47,683 nt of DNA from Pseudomonas sputi (GCF_021603585.1 NZ_BQHI01000035.1:1-47683); one strand, 5' to 3'; shown: positions 17,476 through 26,358, counted from the first letter of the stretch. Notes: generated by a model from the sequence alone, not told the origin. Made by a program: numbers and translations.

Positions 17476-18638
17476 AGCGTGTTCCTCAAGGCTTGCAGGT
17501 GGGCGACCTGACGGCAGAATTCGGCGCTGGACATCCGCCGCTTCGGTACCGGGCTCAGGGCCTGGCTGATGGCACGGGTCGGTTGGCGGGTCAGGCGCGA
17601 CAGCACCAGCCATTGTTCGGCGACATTCAGTTGGTCGAAACCGGGATGACGGTGACGGGCGCGGCGCAGGACGTCCTGCTGCAACGCTTGCAGCAGTGAG
17701 TGCTGGCCGTTGTGACGGGAAATGAATTCGGCGCTGGCGCGCAGGTGCTCCATCAGTTGACGACGACCGATAGGAACGGGCTTCTGCACCGGGCCGTGAC
17801 GCATGCCGACATGCCACAACCACAGACCGATCAGCACCAGCAGCGCGACGATGGCTTGCGGAAAATAGCGCCAGAGCAAGGTCGGCAGACCGTCGTGTTC
17901 GGTGTTGTACAGCAAGGTCACGGCCGTGTCGGCGCTGAGGTACCAGAGCAGCCAGGCATTGTCGTGTTGCGCGATGGCCGGGGTTTTCCACAGGTCTGCA
18001 TCGGTGACCACGGTGATCGAACCATTGCCATAGGGCAGTTGCATCATGTGCGTGGCTTTGGCGCTGTTGGCCCAGGCCTGGGCGAGGTTTTTCGGGTCGT
18101 CGAGGTGGAACGCGGTATCGAACCCGGCGTAGGCGGGGGCATCTTCGTCTTCCAGATAGAGCTTGGTCAGATTGGGGTAAGGATCTGCGGCGGCATCCAG
18201 TGGCGGATCCTTGAGATCCTTGCTGAAGGACTGATGCAGTTGCACACGGTCGAGCAGCAGGTCGTTACTCTGGCCGGACTTTTCATCCCAGATCGACTCG
18301 GCGACGAACACCAGCCGTCCGCCCGCGCGAGCCCAGTTCAGAACCTGATCGACCTGACGCGGGGTCATTTTCGAGCGGTCGTTGAACATCAGCAGCGTCT
18401 GCTGGCGCGGATCGATTTCAGGCAACACGGCAAGGCTTTCGGCATGACTGACGTCGATCCCGCGCTCGCGCAGAAACATCTCCGCCGCCAGATAAGGGTT
18501 GGCTTGTGCTGCGGGGGAAGGGCCGTGATCGACTTCGGCCTGGTAAGGCGTGGCCTTGAGGTACAGATAAAAGCCCAGCGCAGCGAGCAGGGCGACGATC
18601 AGCGCGCCGCCCAGAAGCCAGAGCCCGCGCCGGTTCAA
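17472..18638 (-). CDS. DUF4350 domain protein, MoxR operon
   Basis: This 388-aa membrane-anchored protein has an N-terminal helix (residues about 7-27, LLGGALIVALLAALGFYLYL). The DUF4350-type soluble domain follows, with motifs such as NPYLAAEMFLRERGIDV and GGRLVFVAE. A second helix lies near residues 265-285 (ALLVLIGLWLWHVG), and the C-terminal cytoplasmic tail is arginine-rich. The start is TTG, sharing TTGA with the DUF4129 stop; the end shares ATGA with moxR. The family is of unknown function but is commonly found between DUF4129 and MoxR genes. Confidence 0.85.
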   Translation of the reverse strand: MNRRGLWLLGGALIVALLAALGFYLYLKATPYQAEVDHGPSPAAQANPYLAAEMFLRERGIDVSHAESLAVLPEIDPRQQTLLMFNDRSKMTPRQVDQVLNWARAGGRLVFVAESIWDEKSGQSNDLLLDRVQLHQSFSKDLKDPPLDAAADPYPNLTKLYLEDEDAPAYAGFDTAFHLDDPKNLAQAWANSAKATHMMQLPYGNGSITVVTDADLWKTPAIAQHDNAWLLWYLSADTAVTLLYNTEHDGLPTLLWRYFPQAIVALLVLIGLWLWHVGMRHGPVQKPVPIGRRQLMEHLRASAEFISRHNGQHSLLQALQQDVLRRARHRHPGFDQLNVAEQWLVLSRLTRQPTRAISQALSPVPKRRMSSAEFCRQVAHLQALRNTL

Positions 18639-20179
18639 CGGGCGGCTCCGTGGCCGAACAGGGCACGCCAGCCATCACACAATTGCTGTTGCAGATGCGC
18701 CGCCGGCACTCGGTGCCCATACGCCATGTTCTGCCAGTGGCCCGTGAGATGGCGGCTGTAAGCGAGCAGTTCCGGACGCTGCAACTGTTTGACCCGGGCC
18801 AGCACTTCGTTTTCGGTGTCGGCGGGTTTGAGGGTCAGGTTGAAGTCGTGCAGCAGATGGCTGAGCAGGGCCCGGTACAGCAGACCCAACGCTGCGCGCG
18901 GTTCGGTCTGCCAGAGCTGTTCCGCGTGGCCGGCGATGTCATCGGGCAGGCTTTCCTTTTGCAGGTCCAGGCCGAAGGCCTGTTGCGGCAAGGGTCTTTT
19001 GTTCGCTTCGGGCAAGCGCGGACGGCGGCCGACGAACGTTTGCAGAAAATCCCGATAACGCCAGACCAGCCAGCCGAGTCCGGCGATCACTGCGGCCCAC
19101 AGCACGACTTCGATCGCCTTGGCCAGGCCGTCGAGGTGTCGGCCGTCCAGCCATTCGAGCAGGCTTTTCAACCATTGCGGAGCTTCGCCTTCCCTGGGTT
19201 TTTCGGCAGCCGCGGGATCTTCGCCGAAGCGATAACGGGTGACGGTTTCCTTGTTCTTGAACGGCGGTTGTTCGAGCAAGGCCTTGATGCTGTCGCGTGA
19301 TGCCTCGCTGGTCAGTGGCTGGTTCAAGAGACGGGGCGCATCCGGAGTAGTGGCCGGCTCGGTGGCCCAGGCTGATTGCACGCCCGGCAACAGCAGACAC
19401 ACCACCAGCAGCAAGCCGATCGCGCTGCTGTTCAAACGCTGGCGCAAGCGGCGGAACACCAGTTCGATGTCCCAGGCTTCGAGGACGGTGCGGCGGTTCA
19501 GATACAGGCTGAATCCGCAGGCGACATACACCGGTTCCCAGACCACCAGGATCAGTGCATAGAGCGCATTGGTCAGATGCTCCAGCCAGCGCCATTCGTA
19601 GTCGGCCGCGAAAATCAGGCTTTGCCAGTCCCAATCGGTTTCGACCTGTTGCGGCACAAGCAGATAGAACAACACCATCAGGCCGATCCACAGCGCCGTT
19701 TCCAGATGAACGCCGATGACCGTCAGCCACTGGGCCGCGCCGGCATTGCGTTGCAGCAGCACCTGCAAACGCTGCTGGCGCGCCGTACCGTCGAGGCCTT
19801 CAAGTTGCTGCACGGGCAGCAGGAAGCTGCGACTCAGGCTGAGCCGGCGCCAGGTCAGGCTGGCCAGCAACTGTGGCTTGAGCAGGCGCGGCCATTGGCG
19901 CAACGCCTGTTTCAAGGTGGGTGTTTCGCCGAACAACGCCTTGGACAGGATGTACAGCGGCAAGCGTTCGTAGGCCGGTTTCAGCCACCAGAAGATGAAC
20001 ACGGCAAGCGACGGCGCATCCCACAACAACAGGCTGAGCGCCGCGAAAAGCGGCAGGGTGACGAGGGCCCAACTGGTCATCAGCAGGCGCCGGTGCTGCT
20101 GGCTCATGAGCACGCCCAGGTCCATGGCTTCCCAAGTGGTGCGCGGGCGGATCGCCACGCTGGCGTCACTCAGGCGCAT
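18635..20179 (-). CDS. DUF4129 domain membrane protein, MoxR operon
   Basis: This 514-aa protein has several hydrophobic segments in the N-terminal half (for example LVTLPLFAALSLLLW and IGLMVLFYLLV) and another near residues 385-400 (VVLWAAVIAGLGWLVW). It ends with a soluble DUF4129-like tail (EPRAALGLLYRALLSHLLHDF). The ATG at 20179 lies inside the SpoIIM-like gene (14-nt overlap) and gives an MRLSDASVAIRPR start; the open frame extends 42 codons further but only as an out-of-phase copy of the upstream gene. The function of DUF4129 is not established. Its place in the overlapping chain suggests a membrane component acting with MoxR and DUF58. Confidence 0.84.
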   Translation of the reverse strand: MRLSDASVAIRPRTTWEAMDLGVLMSQQHRRLLMTSWALVTLPLFAALSLLLWDAPSLAVFIFWWLKPAYERLPLYILSKALFGETPTLKQALRQWPRLLKPQLLASLTWRRLSLSRSFLLPVQQLEGLDGTARQQRLQVLLQRNAGAAQWLTVIGVHLETALWIGLMVLFYLLVPQQVETDWDWQSLIFAADYEWRWLEHLTNALYALILVVWEPVYVACGFSLYLNRRTVLEAWDIELVFRRLRQRLNSSAIGLLLVVCLLLPGVQSAWATEPATTPDAPRLLNQPLTSEASRDSIKALLEQPPFKNKETVTRYRFGEDPAAAEKPREGEAPQWLKSLLEWLDGRHLDGLAKAIEVVLWAAVIAGLGWLVWRYRDFLQTFVGRRPRLPEANKRPLPQQAFGLDLQKESLPDDIAGHAEQLWQTEPRAALGLLYRALLSHLLHDFNLTLKPADTENEVLARVKQLQRPELLAYSRHLTGHWQNMAYGHRVPAAHLQQQLCDGWRALFGHGAAR

Positions 20180-21143
20180 GGCGGGTCCTTCCGGCGAACA
20201 GCAGATAAAGCGCCACGCCGAGCCAGAGCCCGGCGCCGACCAGGTATTTGGTCGGCGGCGAAACCCCGGTGCGCGCCGACCAGTAGGCCTCGATAAATGC
20301 GGCAATCAGCAGAAACAGCATCACGCCACAGATCAGCAGGATGCTCCGGCGGGCCGCCATCTGCAGGGCCTCGATTCGCGTCAGATGTCCGGGTGCAATC
20401 AACGCCCAGCCCAGTTTCAGCCCCGCCGCACCGGCCAGAACGATCGCGCTGAGTTCAAATGCACCGTGCCCGATCACGAACGACCAGAAGGTCTGGCCGA
20501 AGCCGATCTCGCTGAGATGCCCGGCTACCGCGCCGATGATCAGCCCGTTGTAGAGCAGGAAAAAACCACTGCCCACCCCCAGCAGCAAACCGCTGGCGAA
20601 GGTCTGAAAGGCAATGCCGATGTTGTGCATGATGTAGTAACCGAACATCACCCAGTCCTCGCTGGCCGCGCGTTCGGCCGAACGCCCGAGATGGCCGGCG
20701 ACCGGGTCGTACGTGTTCTGCATCTCGCGCACCTGCTCGGCGGGGATGAGGTTGTAGATCAATTCGGGACTCAGATACACCAGCATCCCGAAACCGATCA
20801 GGCTGCCGAAGAACAGCAGTGCGGCCGTCAGCACGAAACGCCATTCGGCGCGCACCAATTGTGGAAAACCGGCCAGGATGAAACCGAGCACGTCAGCGCC
20901 GAGCTGGCTGCGATGACGGTAAAGCTGTTGATGACCGCGCAGCACTTGCTGTTGCAAGGAGTCGACCAGAAAACTGCTGTAACCGCGTTCCTGTGCCAGG
21001 GCCAGATGCTGGCAGAGGCGGCGATAGGCCTTGGGAAATTCTGCCATCTGTGTGCTGTCCTTGCCGCGCTCCAGGCGTTCGAGGGCGAGGGTGAAACGCT
21101 CCCATTCAGCCTTGTGGCGGGATTCGAAAAGGCTTTGCTTCAT
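20166..21143 (-). CDS. SpoIIM (DUF95) family membrane protein
   Basis: This 325-aa protein begins with a soluble helical region (FESRHKAEWERFTLALERLE). About five to six membrane helices follow, including the family-typical FGYYIMHNIGIAFQTFASGLLLG and GHGAFELSAIVLAGAAGLKLG segments. The H-G-x-x-E-L motif is characteristic of stage II sporulation protein M relatives in non-sporulating bacteria. It starts with ATGA overlapping the RDD stop and is second in the six-gene MoxR chain. It has no sporulation role here; the molecular function is unknown. Confidence 0.87.
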   Translation of the reverse strand: MKQSLFESRHKAEWERFTLALERLERGKDSTQMAEFPKAYRRLCQHLALAQERGYSSFLVDSLQQQVLRGHQQLYRHRSQLGADVLGFILAGFPQLVRAEWRFVLTAALLFFGSLIGFGMLVYLSPELIYNLIPAEQVREMQNTYDPVAGHLGRSAERAASEDWVMFGYYIMHNIGIAFQTFASGLLLGVGSGFFLLYNGLIIGAVAGHLSEIGFGQTFWSFVIGHGAFELSAIVLAGAAGLKLGWALIAPGHLTRIEALQMAARRSILLICGVMLFLLIAAFIEAYWSARTGVSPPTKYLVGAGLWLGVALYLLFAGRTRHAPE

Positions 21144-21865
21144 GTCGGCCCCAACAGGCCGCGCGCGATGCCATTGAGTTCACCGACGGCTTTCGGCGCG
21201 CTGATGTGCAGTGGTTGAGCAAGCAACGCCGCGAGTTCATTGACCCGCGCGGTCGACAGTTCGCCCTGGCGTTCGGCGAAAGCGAGCAGGGCACGTTGTT
21301 CAGTCAGGGTCAGCGGGATCGGCGAACGACGGGGTTCGGCATCGGGCAATTGCGGACGCATGAGCGGGCGTTCGCTGTAGATCACCAGCGTGCCGGCAGC
21401 GATGTCGCCAAGGCGTTTGAAGGTCGGGTGTTGCAGGCAACTGATCGCACCGAGGAAATAGCCGAACGGCATCAGGTCGACAAAACGCAGCAGGTTGCGC
21501 AGCAGGGAGGCTGACCAGCCGACCGGCGTGCCATCGTCGTGCACTACCCGCAGGCCCATCCATTGCTTGCCCGGTGAACGGCCCTGATGCAGCACTTCGA
21601 ACAACACCATGTACCACCAGCTCACCACAAACAGCAGCAGTGAGCCCAGGCCGATGCCGAGTTTGCCGAGCAGTGCCAGCAACGTGAGCAACAGGCCCAG
21701 GATCAGCCCGCGCACTCCCAGATCGATGGTGAACGCCACGGCACGCACCATCAGGCCGGCGGGACGCAGCGGCAGGTCGATGCCTTCCGGCGTTTCGACC
21801 GGGTGCCGCGTGTCCAGTGGCGGGGCCAGCGGTGCTTTCCTTGGCGGTGCTGTGGTCTCGAGCAT
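21140..21865 (-). CDS. RDD family membrane protein, first gene of MoxR chain
   Basis: This 241-aa protein has the RDD signature: R in RPAGLMVRAVAF, D in TIDLGVRG, and the later segment GRSPGKQWMGLRVVHDDG. Its three to four hydrophobic helices include LILGLLLTLLALLGKLGIGL and LLLFVVSWWYMVLFEVL. A basic-acidic C-terminal tail follows. It is first in the chain and is transcribed divergently from sbcB across 180 bp, so the operon promoter should lie in 21866-22045, although I see no convincing -35/-10 pair there. RDD proteins have been linked to ion transport in other bacteria; here the role is unknown. Confidence 0.86.
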   Translation of the reverse strand: MLETTAPPRKAPLAPPLDTRHPVETPEGIDLPLRPAGLMVRAVAFTIDLGVRGLILGLLLTLLALLGKLGIGLGSLLLFVVSWWYMVLFEVLHQGRSPGKQWMGLRVVHDDGTPVGWSASLLRNLLRFVDLMPFGYFLGAISCLQHPTFKRLGDIAAGTLVIYSERPLMRPQLPDAEPRRSPIPLTLTEQRALLAFAERQGELSTARVNELAALLAQPLHISAPKAVGELNGIARGLLGPT

Positions 21866-22045
21866 GGGCTACCTGATGTTGCCGGATCGGGATGCAAGTG
21901 CGTCCGATGCTAGCAGTCTCTCGGGGGGAAACGACATCACTATGTCATACACATCTTTCAACCAAAGGTGACTGAATGATGCGGTGCTGGCCGTGACGGC
22001 GGTCGAACGCCTAGACTTTGCCGATCTTCAGTTCAGGAACCGCCC

Positions 22046-23476
22046 GTGACTTCCATCTTCTGGTACGACTACGAAACCACCGGCATCAATCCGCGATGCG
22101 ACCGCCCGTTGCAGGTGGCCGGGATCCGCACCGACCATGAATTCAACGAAATCGACGCGCCGGTCAATCTCTACTGCCAGCCCAGCGAAGACATCCTGCC
22201 GCACCCGGCGGCGTGCGCGATCACCGTGATCACGCCTAGTCGTCTCGCCGAACAAGGCTTGAGCGAAGCCGACTTCATGACCCGGGTCCACGCCCAGCTC
22301 GCGGCTCCCGGCACCTGCGGCGCCGGGTACAACACCTTGCGCTTCGACGACGAGATGACCCGCTACAGCCTGTACCGCAACTTTTTCGATCCCTACGCCC
22401 GTGAATGGCAGGGCGGCAACAGTCGCTGGGACTTGATCGATGTGGTGCGCGCCGCCTACGCATTGCGCCCCGATGGTCTGGTCTGGCCGACCGATGACGA
22501 AGGCCGGGTGACGCTCAAGCTCGAACGCCTGACCGCCGCCAATGGCATCGATCACGGCAACGCGCACGAGGCCTTGTCGGACGTGCGCGCCACCATTGCC
22601 CTGGCCCGGTTGATCCGCGAGAAGCAACCGAAGCTGTATGACTGGCTGTTTCAGTTGCGCAGCAAACAGAAGGTCATGGACCAGATTCGTCTGTTGCAGC
22701 CGATGGTGCACATTTCCGGCCGTTTCTCGGCCGCGCGCAGTTATGTCGGTGTGGTGCTGCCGCTGGCCTGGCATCCGCGCAACAAGAACGCGTTGATCGT
22801 CTGTGATCTGCACCTGGATCCGCAGGGGCTGCTCGACGTGGATGCCGAAACATTGCGCCAGCGCCTGTATACCCGGCGTGACGAGCTGGCCGAAGGCGAG
22901 TTGCCGGTGCCGCTCAAGCTTATTCACATCAACAAGTGCCCGGTGGTGGCGCCATTGTCGGTGCTGCGTGCTGAGGATCAGCAGCGCCTGGGGCTGGACA
23001 TGGCGTTGTATCAGGCGCGTGCATTGCGACTAAGTGACGCACAACAAGTTTGGAAAGATAAAGTCTCGGCGATTTATGCCAGCGAAGATTTCACCTCGAG
23101 TGGAGATCCGGAACAACAGTTGTATGACGGATTTATCGGTGATCGCGATCGTCGTTTATGTGAGCAAGTGAGGACGACCGATCCTGCCCAATTGGCGCGA
23201 GAGCAATGGCCGTTCGATGACGAACGTTTGCCTGAATTGTTGTTTCGATATCGAGCACGTAACTTTCCCGATACGTTGAATTTCGAAGAGCAAGAACGCT
23301 GGAAAATCTTTTGCCGGCAGCGCTTGTCCGAGCCGGAGTGGGGCGCGCCTAATACCTTGAAATCTTTTGCCGAGGCGATGGAGCAATGGCTGCTTAGTGC
23401 TGCGCCGATGCAGGCCGAGGTGCTGGGTGAATGGCAGAACTATGTCCAGGCATTACGCAAACGGTTGGATCTTTGA
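22046..23476 (+). CDS. sbcB: Exodeoxyribonuclease I
   Basis: This 476-aa protein, nearly the same length as E. coli ExoI, degrades single-stranded DNA 3' to 5' in recombination and mismatch repair. The DEDDh exonuclease motifs are visible: D8 and E10 in FWYDYETTG, the RWDLIDV segment, and NAHEALSDVRAT carrying the later His and Asp. The C-terminal ExoI-specific region includes LPELLFRYRARNFPDTL, characteristic of the family. Translation starts at GTG 22046 with AGGAA upstream. The position beside mvaT and the MoxR chain matches PA4316 from memory. It ends before a strong bidirectional terminator. Confidence 0.96.
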   Translation: MTSIFWYDYETTGINPRCDRPLQVAGIRTDHEFNEIDAPVNLYCQPSEDILPHPAACAITVITPSRLAEQGLSEADFMTRVHAQLAAPGTCGAGYNTLRFDDEMTRYSLYRNFFDPYAREWQGGNSRWDLIDVVRAAYALRPDGLVWPTDDEGRVTLKLERLTAANGIDHGNAHEALSDVRATIALARLIREKQPKLYDWLFQLRSKQKVMDQIRLLQPMVHISGRFSAARSYVGVVLPLAWHPRNKNALIVCDLHLDPQGLLDVDAETLRQRLYTRRDELAEGELPVPLKLIHINKCPVVAPLSVLRAEDQQRLGLDMALYQARALRLSDAQQVWKDKVSAIYASEDFTSSGDPEQQLYDGFIGDRDRRLCEQVRTTDPAQLAREQWPFDDERLPELLFRYRARNFPDTLNFEEQERWKIFCRQRLSEPEWGAPNTLKSFAEAMEQWLLSAAPMQAEVLGEWQNYVQALRKRLDL

Positions 23477-23510
23477 AATCGAACATGTCCGGCGCTTGAA
23501 TGCCGGGCAT

Positions 23511-23541
23511 AAAAAAACGCCAGCATTCGCTGGCGTTTTTT
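23511..23541. terminator. Bidirectional terminator between sbcB and mvaT
   Basis: A perfect 8-bp stem, acgccagc/gctggcgt, closes an attc loop. It is flanked by an A-run on the left and a T-run on the right, so it serves both convergent genes. Confidence 0.9.
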
Positions 23542-23576
23542 GTGTCACAGAAGCGCTCTGCGACAGGGGTTGCGGC

Positions 23577-23954
23577 TTAGCCCAGCAGGGTCGCCCAGCC
23601 TTCAACCACGTCACCGCCCCACTTGGCTTTCCACTCTTTCAGAGTTTTGTGGTTGCCACCTTTGGTTTCGATGACTTCGCCGTTGTGCGGGTTTTTGTAT
23701 TGTTTAACTTTGCGAGCACGCTTGGTGCCGGTAGTTTTGGCTGCGCCGCCACGTGGTGCTTTGGTTTTCGACTCTGGATCCAGCAGCGCGATGATGTCGC
23801 GCAGGGACTTGGAATATTCGCCCATCAGTGTGCGCAGTTTGCCTTCGAATTCCAGCTCGGCTTGCAGTTTGTCGTCTTGCGACAGGTTCTTCAAACGGGC
23901 TTGCAGCTCTTTGATAGCTTCTTCGGTGGCACGATATTCGTTGATCAAGGACAT
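23577..23954 (-). CDS. mvaT: H-NS family xenogeneic silencer MvaT
   Basis: This 125-aa protein matches MvaT closely. It has an N-terminal dimerisation coil (LINEYRATEEAIKELQARL), a second oligomerisation segment and a C-terminal AT-rich-DNA-binding domain (RARKVKQYKNPHNGEVIETK, then GGNHKTLKEWKAKWG, ending WATLLG). It silences horizontally acquired AT-rich DNA. The ATG at 23954 is preceded by AAGG. Adjacency to sbcB and purU matches PA4314-PA4316 from memory, which favours mvaT over the paralogue mvaV. A candidate promoter is noted upstream. Confidence 0.94.
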   Translation of the reverse strand: MSLINEYRATEEAIKELQARLKNLSQDDKLQAELEFEGKLRTLMGEYSKSLRDIIALLDPESKTKAPRGGAAKTTGTKRARKVKQYKNPHNGEVIETKGGNHKTLKEWKAKWGGDVVEGWATLLG

Positions 23955-24292
23955 GATTACTACCTTATGTGGAAGTGCGCGATGGCAGGGACAGTGCGGC
24001 AATAATAGTCAGGCTGTTTCATCAAGTAAACATTTAACCGGGGTTTTTATTTGGATTAGTTACGTCGAAAACCCCTGAATTGAATATTCAGTTAAATAAT
24101 GTGATGGAGTCTTCACAGATATTCACACCGCTCTGTTCAAGCATGGCTATTGCGACGCCATCATTCTGGCGTTTACGTGCGTCAAAAAAGCTGTGATGGG
24201 CAGCCGTGAGGCTCCGAGGGTCATCAATACTGCAGTTTTTCCGCGCAGTCGCTAGAATGGCCGCCTTTGCGAAGTTCTGGAGTTTCCCCCTC
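23955..24292. other. AT-rich divergent intergenic region between mvaT and purU
   Basis: These 338 bp contain no gene. The left part holds the mvaT leader and a sigma-70-like promoter. The middle (about 24025-24110) is clearly AT-rich and contains an inverted repeat ggggtttt/aaaacccc (24040-24047, 24068-24075). The AT-richness fits possible MvaT autoregulation, which is inference. The right part leads into purU, with GGAG before its ATG. Open frames across it are short and unconvincing. Confidence 0.6.
24002..24030 (-). promoter_or_regulatory. Candidate sigma-70 promoter of mvaT
   Basis: On the minus strand TTTACT (24030-24025) is separated by 17 nt from TATTAT (24007-24002), matching 4/6 and 5/6 of consensus. 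It would give a leader of about 40 nt before the mvaT ATG. Confidence 0.5.
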
Positions 24293-25141
24293 ATGCGCAC
24301 TTTTCGGTTGGTGATTTCTTGCCCGGACCGCGTTGGCATCGTTGCCAAAGTCAGTAACTTTCTGGCGGCCCACAATGGCTGGATCACCGAAGCGAGCCAC
24401 CACTCGGATAATCAGGTCGGCTGGTTCTTCATGCGTCACGAAATCCGTGCCGATTCCCTGCCTTTCGGTATCGAGGTGTTGCGCGAGAAATTTGCACCGA
24501 TTGCCGAAGAATTCTCGATGGACTGGCGCATCACCGACACCGAGCAGAAAAAACGCGTGGTGCTGATGGCCAGTCGCGAATCCCATTGCCTGGCCGACCT
24601 GCTGCACCGCTGGCACAGCGACGAGCTCGACTGCGAGATCTCCTGTGTGATTTCCAACCACGACGACCTGCGCAGCATGGTCGAGTGGCACGGCATTCCT
24701 TATTACCACGTACCGGTCAATCCGCAGGACAAGCAACCGGCCTTCGACGAAGTGTCGCGCCTGGTCAAGCAGCACGACGCCGAAGTGGTGGTACTGGCGC
24801 GCTACATGCAGATTCTGCCGCCGGACATGTGCCGCGAATACGCGCACAAGGTCATCAACATTCACCACAGCTTCCTGCCGTCGTTTGTCGGTGCCAAGCC
24901 GTACCACCAGGCTTCGATGCGCGGCGTGAAGCTGATCGGTGCGACCTGCCACTACGTGACCGAAGAGCTGGATGCCGGCCCGATCATCGAGCAGGACGTG
25001 GTGCGTGTCAGCCACAGCGACAGCATCGAAGACATGGTGCGTTTTGGTCGTGACGTCGAGAAGATGGTGCTGGCCCGTGGCCTGCGTTATCACCTGGAAG
25101 ACCGCGTGCTGGTGCACGGTAACAAGACCGTGGTGTTCTGA
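24293..25141 (+). CDS. purU: Formyltetrahydrofolate deformylase
   Basis: This 282-aa enzyme hydrolyses 10-formyl-THF to formate and THF, feeding formate to purine synthesis and balancing one-carbon pools. It has an N-terminal ACT domain (MRTFRLVISCPDRVGIVAKV, about residues 1-85) and a formyltransferase-fold catalytic domain with INIHHSFLPSFVGAKPY and ELDAGPIIEQDV, which carry the catalytic His and Asp. The ATG at 24293 is chosen over upstream in-frame starts because GGAG precedes it and the length fits (E. coli about 280 aa). The neighbourhood matches PA4314 from memory. Confidence 0.95.
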   Translation: MRTFRLVISCPDRVGIVAKVSNFLAAHNGWITEASHHSDNQVGWFFMRHEIRADSLPFGIEVLREKFAPIAEEFSMDWRITDTEQKKRVVLMASRESHCLADLLHRWHSDELDCEISCVISNHDDLRSMVEWHGIPYYHVPVNPQDKQPAFDEVSRLVKQHDAEVVVLARYMQILPPDMCREYAHKVINIHHSFLPSFVGAKPYHQASMRGVKLIGATCHYVTEELDAGPIIEQDVVRVSHSDSIEDMVRFGRDVEKMVLARGLRYHLEDRVLVHGNKTVVF

Positions 25142-25148
25142 TTCAGAA

Positions 25149-25175
25149 TCGCTCCCGCGCAGAGCGTGGGAGCGA
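25149..25175. repeat. REP-like hairpin after purU
   Basis: The arms tcgctccc and gggagcga flank a GC-rich centre (gcgcagagcgt). It resembles the short palindromic repeats with a GCTCCC...GGGAGC core that are scattered between Pseudomonas genes. It may also terminate purU, although no T-run follows. Confidence 0.5.
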
Positions 25176-25199
25176 CCCATGAACCTTGGGGAATGACCG

Positions 25200-25376
25200 A
25201 TGAGCGATCCACTGGACAAAGCCACTTCCAAGGCGCCCGCCACCCTGGGCGAGGGTTGTCTGAGCCGCTATGACCCGGATGACCTGAGCCCGGAGGACGG
25301 CACGGAGTTTCCCGGTGCTGCCGAGCTGTGGGAGCAACTCAAGGACGAAGAGGATGAAGTCAAGAAGCCTGTCTGA
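25200..25376 (+). CDS. Small acidic hypothetical protein (58 aa)
   Basis: A short frame starts at ATG 25200 with a good Shine-Dalgarno (GGGGA) 7-8 nt upstream and ends at the TGA at 25374-25376. The product is strongly acidic in its second half (LSRYDPDDLSPEDG, then WEQLKDEEDEVKK) and has no membrane segment. Its last 17 nt overlap the convergent flippase-like gene. I do not recognise it. The start context and protein-like composition support it, but conservation is untested. Confidence 0.5.
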   Translation: MSDPLDKATSKAPATLGEGCLSRYDPDDLSPEDGTEFPGAAELWEQLKDEEDEVKKPV

Positions 25377-26358
25377 CGCTCAGCAGCTTTTTCAGCAACG
25401 GCCGGCCCAGCATCAATAGAAACACCGGGCCACCCACCAGCAGATAGAAGTAATACGTCACCACCCGCCAGATCAGGATCGCCGCCGCCGCGGTGGACTT
25501 GCCGACCATCGGCGCCAGCAGCGCCGCCGAGGTCAGTTCCGCTGCACCGGCACCGCCCGGCAACAGGCTGAATTGCCCCGCCCCCAGCGAAAGCATCTGG
25601 ATCAGAAACGTCCAGGCCCACTGCACATCCGCCCCCAGACCGCGCAACGCCAGATACAGCACGCTGTAACGCAGCGACCAATGCACGCAGGTCAGGACGA
25701 ACACCTTGATCAATGTCTGCCAAGGCAATTTCAGCGCATCGGTGAAACCGGCCAGAAAATGCAGCAACTGCCGCGCCCAGCGCCGTCGAGTCCGCGGTTC
25801 GATGTTCATCCCGGCCAACAGACGTCCGCTCAAGCGGATCAAACGGCGGTGATAGCGCGCGACCAATAGGCAGATGAGCAAGCCCCCGGACAATGACACG
25901 GCGCTGACAATCAGCAGCCATTCCATACGATCACTCAGATGCTGGAACAGCGCGTAGATCAGGATTGCGCTGAGGGCGCAGAGAAAGAACAGCAGATCAC
26001 TCAACTGATCCATCGCAAACACGGCGCTGCCCCGGGCCGGGCGGACGCCGCTGCGCGCCAGTAGCGCCATGATCGCCAACGGCCCTCCGCTGCCGCCGGG
26101 CGTGGCGCACCAGGCGAATTCGGCCGCCATCACCACCCCGAGGCTTTTGACGGGCGTGACCCGGTCACGCTGATCGCCGAGCAACAGCCGCAGGCGCAGG
26201 GTGTTGATGCCCCAGCACAGCAGCACCATGGCGAACATGATCAACAGCCAGTTCAGCGGGAAAGCCTGCAGGCGCTCCCAGGTCTCGCCGCCGCCGAGCA
26301 GGACAGGAATCGCCACGGCCACCAGCAGGCCGATCAGCAACAGAATGCCGCGACTCAA
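25360..26358 (-). CDS. Flippase-like / lysylphosphatidylglycerol synthase TM-region (UPF0104) membrane protein
   Basis: This 332-aa integral membrane protein has about eight hydrophobic helices, beginning RGILLLIGLLVAVAIPVLLG. The central signature, FAWCATPGGSGGPLAIMALL then SLGAGQFSLLPGGAGAAELT, is typical of the AglD/MprF-flippase-domain family. It lacks the MprF catalytic domain, so it should not make lysyl-PG. Such proteins often sit with glycosyltransferases and are thought to move lipid-linked substrates. The TTG at 26358 overlaps the upstream deacetylase stop (TTGA); a GTG at 26367 is an alternative. It probably forms one transcript with the deacetylase and GT4 genes. Confidence 0.82.
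   Translation of the reverse strand: MSRGILLLIGLLVAVAIPVLLGGGETWERLQAFPLNWLLIMFAMVLLCWGINTLRLRLLLGDQRDRVTPVKSLGVVMAAEFAWCATPGGSGGPLAIMALLARSGVRPARGSAVFAMDQLSDLLFFLCALSAILIYALFQHLSDRMEWLLIVSAVSLSGGLLICLLVARYHRRLIRLSGRLLAGMNIEPRTRRRWARQLLHFLAGFTDALKLPWQTLIKVFVLTCVHWSLRYSVLYLALRGLGADVQWAWTFLIQMLSLGAGQFSLLPGGAGAAELTSAALLAPMVGKSTAAAAILIWRVVTYYFYLLVGGPVFLLMLGRPLLKKLLSVRQAS

Noticed and set aside
17476-17991. Upstream extension of the MoxR frame
   Set aside because: The extra 172 codons lie in the DUF4350 gene in another frame and lack AAA+ similarity. The ATGA overlap gives the natural start.
21866-22045. Promoters between the RDD gene and sbcB
   Set aside because: Several AT-rich hexamers occur, but none has an acceptable partner at 16-18 nt on either strand.
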